NCBI RefSeq assembly: GCF_036785885.1
Contig: NC_092320.1
Span: 22,507,557-22,571,556 of the forward strand
Length of the DNA stretch: 64,000 bases
From: Coffea arabica
Lineage: Eukaryota; Streptophyta; Magnoliopsida; Gentianales; Rubiaceae
Direction: 5' to 3'
In this document: piece after piece, positions 55,201 through 64,000 of the stretch
How the letters are laid out: each line of letters opens with the position of its first letter
How positions within the stretch are numbered: the stretch's first letter is position 1
The notes under the pieces: generated by a model
Told to the model about the DNA's origin: nothing
The model's input: only the letters and a program-made list of their open reading frames with translations
Database searches by the model: none
Position numbers and translations under genes: made by a program

Positions 55201-58200
55201 CAAGTGGTGTGGAAGATAGTTCCTGTGAGTTGGGAGAGGATAACTGAGTTGCAAAGTAACATATGGAGATGGTGGGATGCAGTGATGCAATCCGCTAAGG
55301 AGGAACAAGGAATGGATAGAATTAAGCTTACGGTCAATATATTATGGCAAATCTGGAAGGCTGGAAACAAGATGACATTCCAGAGTAAGAACGTGGATGC
55401 AAAACTGATAGTGGACAAAGCACAGTAGGAATGGACTGAATATGAAGCAGAGACTGAAACAGATACAAGACCAAATACTTCATCAGAAGCGGACAGATAG
55501 CTGCAACATGGTTGGGAACCACCTAAGGAAGGTGTGATCAAAATAAATACTGATGCAACAATCTCAGCTAAAATAGTAAGAATAGGGTTGGGGATAATAG
55601 CTAGGAACTGGCGTGGAGGGATTATGAAAGCAAAAGGAATCACTGAAAGGAGGAGAGTGGAAGCAACCAAAGAGGAAGCACTAGCCATAAGAAGTGCACT
55701 GAAAATGACAAAAGATGTAGGATTGACAAATATAGAGATCCAATTTGATTGCAAAAGTGTAGTAGTAAGCCCAATTAACACAGGCAATGTTCAGGATTGT
55801 AACTTACAAACAATCCTAGAAGACATTGATGACCTAAAACAGGTTTTGACTGTTGCATATTTTCTTTTGTTCCCAGAGCTAAAAATGGTTGTAGTCATTC
55901 TCTGACTCAATTTGCAGTCAAGTTGATTAAGAATGTTAAGTGTGAAGGATCCTTCCCAATATGGCTATTAGAATTGTGACAGCCCCACCTCCCCCTAAGG
56001 CGAACCAAAGGGTTCGGCGGGCCGCCTGCCCAACTCTCGTCGGGACTCAGTCGTTCACTACAGTTCTCAAATAAATTACAAGATAAGTCCTAAATATACA
56101 TCAAAAATTTCACAATTTACATATACTACAAACTAAAACCGCAAGAGATACGAGCAATACTAATTTTCAGAATAAAACAAAAGTCCTCAGTTCTCACATA
56201 AGTACAAGTACAATCATAGTCTCAAATATTACACAAGATAAATCTAAAACTCCAACGGTACAGGAGATCATCCAACCATTCATACGAAGAACTTTAATAC
56301 AAACGCTTCCTTCGCCTCGAGCCCTGTGGAGGGGAAATAAAATAGTTTTGGGGTGAGTTAGAAACTCAGCGAGTAACCAGTAAAATCAGTAATCAAATAT
56401 ATTTCACAATAATGCATTTCGATGATGTCATGATTCCAAGATCAAATGTACGTATTTTTGCTTTGGTGAGCCAGTGAAATCATTGCACTTAAACATCCAA
56501 CGCTCAAATAGATCATTTCACGTTGAACAGTAAGAGGGAGCCCCTTTTTGAGCTCCAGATGAACATAAACAAGTGATGGAAACGTTGGTGTTCAGCACAA
56601 GACTCCCTAAGAACTCATTGAAGTCAAATCATGCCATGAACTCCCATGCAAGCACGCATGATATGCAATTGAATAAAGAATGTAGGAAATAGTTCATAAG
56701 TAGCTTTGGAAATAGTTTAGGGTCACTCACCTCCACGGCTCAGGAACCATCCATCATATATCATTGCCTTGCCCAAATCCAAGCCCTTCAACTCAAACTC
56801 AAAGCAATCAAATGCTTTCAAAGATTGGACAGCATATCCCCTTAATTTTCTTACTTTTCCATCCTACAAGCAACACCAATTTATCTCAAATTAACCACAT
56901 ACACATCATAGACTATCAAATACACCTTTCGGCACAATATCCATATCTGAAACAACACTTATCGGATTGAAACGAATCTTATGGAGTTTCGAAACCAAGA
57001 CATAAACCTACATTTCTTATGAAGACCTCCAAAGCTAAACCATGCATTTTCAAGGTCAAAAATGGAAAACTCCATGAAAATAGAAATCTAGGCGCAAAAT
57101 AGGGCTCATGGGCAGTCAAGGGTATTTCGGTCATTTCATATGCTACAGTGCTCCGATTGAGATGAAATTTTACAGGCAGATAGTTAACACCATTTTCTAT
57201 AACTTTTATGTTTTAACCTAAGCCTGATTCGGCCTCTAACATGCTCAAATAAATCCGGTCAGAACATGGCAGATTTGAATCCCTAACCTGAAATTTTCCG
57301 CACAAGCTGAAATTTTCCGCAAATAATCGCAATTAACGCACAAGAAGTCTATTTAACACCATTTAGAGCCATCAATTCAAGCCAACCATATCTATCATAG
57401 GAAAACAGAAAAATTGTCAAAAAAAAAATAGAAATTTAGATAACTCCACTCCAATCCATAAAATCTTCCATAAAATCACCTAACTAGCTACCATAAGGCA
57501 CCAATTGGCCATTATTAGGAACAAAGAGTGGGTTCCAAGCAAAATATCTTAACCCCTCAAGAAAGGTAGTAGCTTAGTGGTTTTTCTTCCAAAACAACTC
57601 CACCAAGATCTTTAAACTCCCTTAGCAAGTCTTTTGTGTGGACTAATTCAAGGTTTAATCGGTTAGATTCCAAGATTTGTGCAAGAAATGGAATATATAG
57701 GCGAAACTTTCTTTTCTTTTCTCTCAAGGTGAAGGTCGGCCAAGAAGCTTGAAGAATGAAGATAATTTTGATCAATTTTGGGTATTTAGTAAAGGTGATG
57801 AATAGTGGTCAAAGTCCACCCTCCATTGGTTTCATGACATTTGACCCTATTAGGGTTTTAATCTTATCCTTTTGTCTCTCCAAAATTAAACCATCTAAGT
57901 AACCTCTAATCATCTCTTAACACCTAGTATATTATACAAAACATAACCTAATTGGTCGAATTTATCGCACTTAACGCCACTAGCGGGTCCCACGTCCAAT
58001 ATACACTCTTTATTTCTCAGGAACTAATTTATATTAGAAAAATGATTGGAAAACTATATTCACTTATAAAAGTCTCTGGAAAATTTTGATAATAAAATAA
58101 AGTAAGAAAAATGCATGCCTAAAAATAAATAAATAAAGAAAATTTCCCTTTTCTTTTCCTTTGGGCGCCACAAACTCCCCCCTTAAAAGAATGTCGTCCT

Positions 58201-61200
58201 CGACATTCCAACTTGTACTAATCAGATCAAGATATCCCGCAAAAGTCAAACGAGCATTTCCAAGCAAGCACTAAGAGTGACTTTAATCCCACTCGTCTGA
58301 TTTTCAGTCTCACAAGAAATCACTGATATTTCAAACCAGACCCACAGTCCGACATCCTAAACTTTAAGCCTAGGATACACTACAGATATCTGAAGCCTAG
58401 GCTCTGATACCAACTGTGACAGTTTCACCTCCCCCTAAGGCAAACCAAAGGGTTCGGCGGGCCGCCTGTCCAACTCTCGCTGGGACTCAGTCGTTCACTA
58501 CAGTCCTCAAATAAATTACAAGATAAGTCCTAAATATACATCAAAAGTTTCACAATTTATATATACTACAAACTAAAACCGCAAGAGATACGAGCAATAC
58601 TAATTTCCAGAATAAGACAAAAGTCCTCAGTTCTCACATAAGTACAAGTACAATCGTAGTCTCAAATATTGCACAAGATAAATCTAAAACTCCAACGGTA
58701 TAGGAGATCATCCAACCATTCACACGGAGAACTTTAATACAAACGCTTCCTTCGCCTCGAGCCCTGTGGAGGGGAAATAAAATAGTTTTGGGGTGAGTTA
58801 GAAGCTCAGCGAGTAACCAGTAAAATCAGTAATCAAATATATTTCACAATAATGTATTTCGATGATGTCATGATTCCGAAATCAAATGTACGTATTTTTG
58901 CTTTGGTGAGCCAGTGAAATCATTGCACTTAAACATCCAACGCTCAAATAGATCATTTCACGTTGAACAGTAAGAGGGAGCCCCTTTTTGAGCTCCAGAT
59001 GAACATAAACAAGTGATGGAAACGTTGGTGTTCAGCACAAGACTCCCCAAGAACTCATTGAAGCCAAATCATGCCATGAACTCCCATGCAAGCACACATG
59101 ATATGCAATTGAATAAAGAATGCAGGAAACAGTTCATAAGTAGCTTTGGAAATAGTTTAGGGTCACTCACCTCCACGACTCAGGAACCATCCATCATATA
59201 TCATTGCCTTGCCCAAATCCAAGCCCTTCAACTCAAATTCAAAGCAATCAAATGCTTTCAAAGATCGGACAGCATATCCCCTTAATTTCCTTACTTTTCC
59301 ATCCTACAAGCAACACCAATTCATCTCAAATTAACCACATACACATCATAGACTATCAAATACACCTTTTGGCACAATATCCATATCTGAAGCTACACTT
59401 ATCGGATTGAAACGAATCTTATGGCGTTTCAAAGCCAAGACATAAACCTACATTTATTATGAAGACCTCCAAAGCCAAATCATGCATTTTCAGGGTCAAA
59501 AATGGAAAATTCCACGAAAACAAAAATCTGGGCGTGAAATAGGGCTTATGGGCAGTCAAGGGTATTTCGGTCATTTCACATGCTACAGTGCTCCGATTGA
59601 GTTGAAATTTTATAGGCAGCTAGTTTAACACCATTTGCTACAACTTTCATGTTTTAACCTAAGCCTAATTCGGCCTCTAACATGCTCAAATAAATCCGGT
59701 TAGAACAGGGCAGATTTGAAACCCTAACCTGAAATTTTCCGCACAAGCTGAAATTTTTTGCAAATAACCGCAATTAACGCACAAGAGGTCTATTTAACAC
59801 CATTTAGAGCCATCAATTCAAGCCAACCATATCCATTATAGGAAAATAGAAAAATTCTAAAAAAAAAAACAGAAATTTAGATAACTCCACTCCAATCCAT
59901 AAAATCTTCCATAAAATCACATAACTAGCTACCATAAGGCACCAATTGGCCATTATTAGGAACAAAGAGTGAGTTCCAAGCAAAATACCTTAACCCCTCA
60001 AGAAAGGTAGTAGCTTAGTGATTTTTCTTCCAAAACAACTCCACCAAGATCTTCAAACTCCCTTAGCAAGTCTTTTGTGTGGACTAATTCAAGGTTTAAT
60101 CGGTTAGATTCCAAGATTTGTGCAAGAAATTGAAGATATAGGTGAAGCTTTTTTTTCTTTTCTCTCAAGGTGAAGGTCGGCCAAGAAGCTTGAAGAATGA
60201 AGATGATTTTGATCAATTTTGGGTATATAGTAAAGGTGATGAATGGTGGTCAAAATCCACCCTCCATTGGTTTCATGACACTTGGCCCTATTAGGGTTTT
60301 AATCTTATCCTTTTGTCTCTCCAACATTAAACCATCTAAGTAACCTCTAATCATCTCTTAACACCTAGTATATTATACAAAACATAACCTAATTGGTCGA
60401 ATTTATCGCACTTAACGCCATTAACGGATCCCACGTCCAATATACACTCTTTATTTCTCAGGAACTAATTTATACTAGAAAAATGATTGGACAACTATAT
60501 TCACTTATAAAAGTCTCTGGAAAATTTTGATAATAAAATAAAGTGAGAAAAACGCATGCGAAAAAATAAATAAATAAAGAAAATTTCCCTTTTCTTTTCC
60601 TTCGGGCGTCACAAGAATTAGTTAGAAAAGATATGAGGATAGTTACCCTTTTTTGTAATTAGCTCTTGTATTACAGAATTTTACATAGAAAACTCATCAA
60701 TTTCAAGTTTGAGTTTAATCTTGATAAAATTAGATCGAATTCGAATTTGAGCTCGTAACCAAAATTGGACTGAAGCCGTCCCATTTGCCGCCATAATGAC
60801 TGTTAGATATGATATGCACTCAAGTGGGCACGTAGAAAGCTTTTTGTTTGAAGAAACGGATATGAAAAGTTACATAAAAGAACTTGTACAAATACAGCAG
60901 TCAAATTGTACAAATACATCAGGGAATAAATCCAAAGAATGATAAAATTCTAGCAGGGGACAGTGAGAGAGTTTGTATCGATGGAAACTTGACAGCGATC
61001 GTCACTTAATAATATCGATGGAAACTTGACAGCGATCGAGGAGAATTGTCGTAGTAAGTAGCAGCCATGCCATTGGTTAGTTGAACTTAAACAGGCTCTT
61101 GCTCTTATTGGATGATTTCTCCATCTTTGACGTCCTTTGCCTCCTTGGACTTAAATTACTTTTTCTGAAACCACTATCGGTCCATCCTTTAGATAATGAG

Positions 61201-64000
61201 TGCCTGGTTGGGAATATTTGGATTGAGCTAACTTTAAGTCTTCCTTTCTATTATCAACACTTCATCTAAAGCCCCACCATGTTAGGTCACTCTGAGGTGT
61301 GTCTTAATTTCTTAAGATTGTTTGACAAAAAAAAAAAAAAAAATGTCGTTTCATGAAGTAATTAAACTTTTTTGTTTTAACTTGAAATTTTGGAAGAAGA
61401 AAAGTTTTTTTCTCTCGAACATATATGGGGCAATTCTCATGATGTTTAAATATGAAGGAAACTAAACCAAATTTTCAAAGGTGTTACGAAAAGCAGTTCC
61501 CAAAATTTTTCATTTCTAAGGGAAAAAAATTAATGTAGAGCAATAATTTTGAAGAAACAATGGCATGCATGACCAAATTGGAAAAAAAAAAAGTGATGGA
61601 TCAGCCATGCATGTTACGTGGGGCACTTTCTTCTGAACCTTTGTGATAAGGATCCCAACATTTACTTCAAGCTTCATTCAATCAATCTCCAAACATTTGG
61701 GGAATTGCATCCCTCATTTGTAACACTAACATTTCTATAGCGTTAAAATAGGCCAAGAAGCCCCCTTCTTTATGAACACTAAAAAAATCCAATAACAAAA
61801 GAAAATATTAAAATCAACTGAAAAGAAAAAGAAAAGGAACACTGCAGTGGATATAATGAATGCAACCTAAATTTGAGAGTTACAAACAAAAGAGGGGTAC
61901 AAGATTAGTATAAGATTATCATACAGAGAAGAGATTAGTATAAGATTACATCTCCTAAATATGTCAATCCCTACAAAAAAATTTTAAGAAATCGATGCCT
62001 TTTGATTGTCATATCATGTCAACTAAGACCCTCGAGTGTTATTTAGTTTAAATGTTTTCCGTCTCGTCAATGTTTCCTTAATAATATGGCACAGCAACAA
62101 AATTTTACATATTCTACGGGCACATTGTCAACCATCAAGGATTTATCGTAGCGCTTGCATCAATCAAAACCACACTATACTATACATTTGACTGTACTAT
62201 AAGAAAAAAAAAAAGACAGAGAGAGAAAGAAGAACGACACAGCATACCAGACTCTTGAGTCCTCTGAAATGAATATCTTAGGTTCAAGCCTCAAGGTTGG
62301 TTTGTTGATTAAAAAACCTTACCGTCCAGTGGGATTCAGAATCTCAGAGAAAACACTGTCAAACCTTGAAGTTGTCACCGCTTGTCGTGGATGTCCAAGT
62401 TGTAAATACCATCTCAATCTTGCCAGCAGAATCTTGGTCACCTCCTGATTCAGAAGTCACATCCGTATCATCATCGGTCATATTTTGCACATCTCCACCA
62501 TCCATATGCAAGGGAAATGGATCAGGTCGACCACCCTCATTTTCAGCTGCCTCCTGGACTTGCAATGCAAATTCAAGGCCACCAACTACATCATCCATTC
62601 CCGGTCGTTGAATCCCTTGATCTTTCAAACAATTAATGGCCGTTTCAGCAAAAATCCTCAAACATTGGGGAGCAATCTCGCCCTTCACATCTGGGTCCAC
62701 AACTCGATGGATAATCCCTTTTTTGTAACACTGCTTGGCCCATTCAGCCAAATTCACCTGCTCCTGGGGTAAGTCTAGAATAATAGGTGCCCGACCACAC
62801 AAAACTTCCAACAAAACCACCCCGAATGAGTACACATCGGACTTGTCCGTCAATTGCTGTCTCGTGTAGTACTCCGGATCTATGTAGCCAAAACTCCCCT
62901 TGACCTGCGTGCTGATATGGCTGTAAATCCCACTCGGACCAAGTTTGGATAATCCGAAATCCGAAACTTTGGCCACCCATGCCTCGTCCAATAATATGTT
63001 GGTTGACTTGACATCGCGGTGAATGATAGTGTGCTTGGTGCCCGTGTGGAGATAATCCAGCCCTTTGGCGGCGCCAATGCAGATTTGAAGGCGTTGTTTC
63101 CATGGGAGCGGTGGATTGTCTGTTCTGTAGAGATGATCGCGGAGGGTTCCATTAGCCATATAATCGTAAACCAAGATCATCTCACCCTTTTCATCACAGT
63201 AGCCTATCAAGGAAACCAAATGAAGATGTCTTAAATTTGATAGCAACTCGATCTCGGTTTGGAATTCGCGGGCACCCTGTCTTGATGAAGGATTTAATCG
63301 CTTTATCGCAACCGTTGTTAGATTGTTGTCTATGTACCCTTTGTACACGTTTCCAAATCCTCCAGTCCCAATCACAAACTTGGCATCAAAGTTGGCCGTA
63401 GCGGATCCAATCTCCTCCAACAAAAATCTTCTAAGCGACGATGAACCTGATGCTCCAGTCTTTGTTGACCCTGGCGGGGTTGAAAGTGGGGTCCAAGATG
63501 GGTTTGGAGCAGTTTTCTTGTCCACGTCTGTTACCCGTCTCTTCCATCGCCACCGGAAAAACAAGAAACCAATGATTAAAACCATGGCAGCCCCTCCTGC
63601 TGACCCTCCTCCGATGGCAGCAAAAGGTACTCGAGATTTTCCACGATTCCCCTTGGGATCATGATTGGTCCCGTCAAGACTCCCGTCGGTGTTATTCAAT
63701 TTGAACAATTCTAAGCCATTCAAGATCGCATCAGCATACTTTGGTTTGGTATCAAGATTCGGGTGCAGAGCAAGAAACAAGTCTTGCTTGGTCTGGCGAT
63801 AGTCTGGTGGGTTTGGAACGAACACGAGGTAGTCTCTGAATACCGGGACTTCTGGGCCGCCTGCCCAATGTATAACATCAGCTTCTGGCTCAGCTATTCT
63901 ATCACCGATAAATATTTTGAACATCCGTTGGTTCTCCGCTGTAATCAAATCGGGACTAATCTCACAAAAATGCAACCTCATGAGATAATAAAACCCAGAA

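Overview
The window is nuclear DNA of a flowering plant, most likely a eudicot. It has very few intact genes, long AT-rich stretches, and nested copies of typical plant transposons: LTR elements primed by initiator tRNA-Met, an L1-type LINE with a plant-style RNase H, hAT-like elements, Stowaway- and Tourist-like MITEs, Helitron ends, and a tRNA-derived SINE. The recognisable host genes are plant genes. I cannot name the species from sequence alone.

Only two genes look functional. Both are FERONIA-like receptor kinases (CrRLK1L family) on the minus strand. RLK1 (3748-6345) is complete. RLK2 (62359-64000) runs off the right edge, so only its C-terminal part is visible. They are tandem paralogs: their 3' flanks (about 1-3747 and 60671-62358) are homologous. 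A third copy of the far flank, with no kinase gene, sits at 46412-48152, and a further repeat pair (45680-46112 and 49307-49738) lies left of the second and third flanks. The cluster therefore seems to have had at least three duplicated units, with one kinase lost or never included.

The space between the kinases is transposon territory. Left to right: a 1-kb hAT-like element at 1991-3010, exactly absent from the paralogous flank, and a relative at 7875-8915; a small MITE; an LTR relic; a probable Helitron (13164-17697) carrying plus-strand fragments of a PPR gene, a monoacylglycerol-lipase-like gene and a proteasome beta-1 gene, introns included; a tRNA-derived SINE; a Dicer-like RNase III relic; and a complete but dead Ty3 chromovirus (19710-25487). 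Then come a foldback element, a degenerate tandem repeat, a Stowaway MITE, another foldback, a Helitron end, a 1.4-kb inverted-repeat element, and a 4.6-kb Tat/Ogre-like solo LTR containing a hAT element, which itself contains a 175-bp tandem duplication.

The right part is a decayed L1-type LINE (about 50222-60670). It was hit twice: by a 142-bp poly(A) retroposed insert, and near the end of ORF2 by a minus-strand element with two 2.2-kb LTRs around a 242-bp interior that keeps only a primer-binding site and a polypurine tract.

The points most worth following are the Helitron with captured gene fragments, the hAT-like family with internal tRNA-like (pol III) boxes and a precise empty site, the almost interior-less LTR element, and the frameshifted C-termini of the two kinase paralogs.
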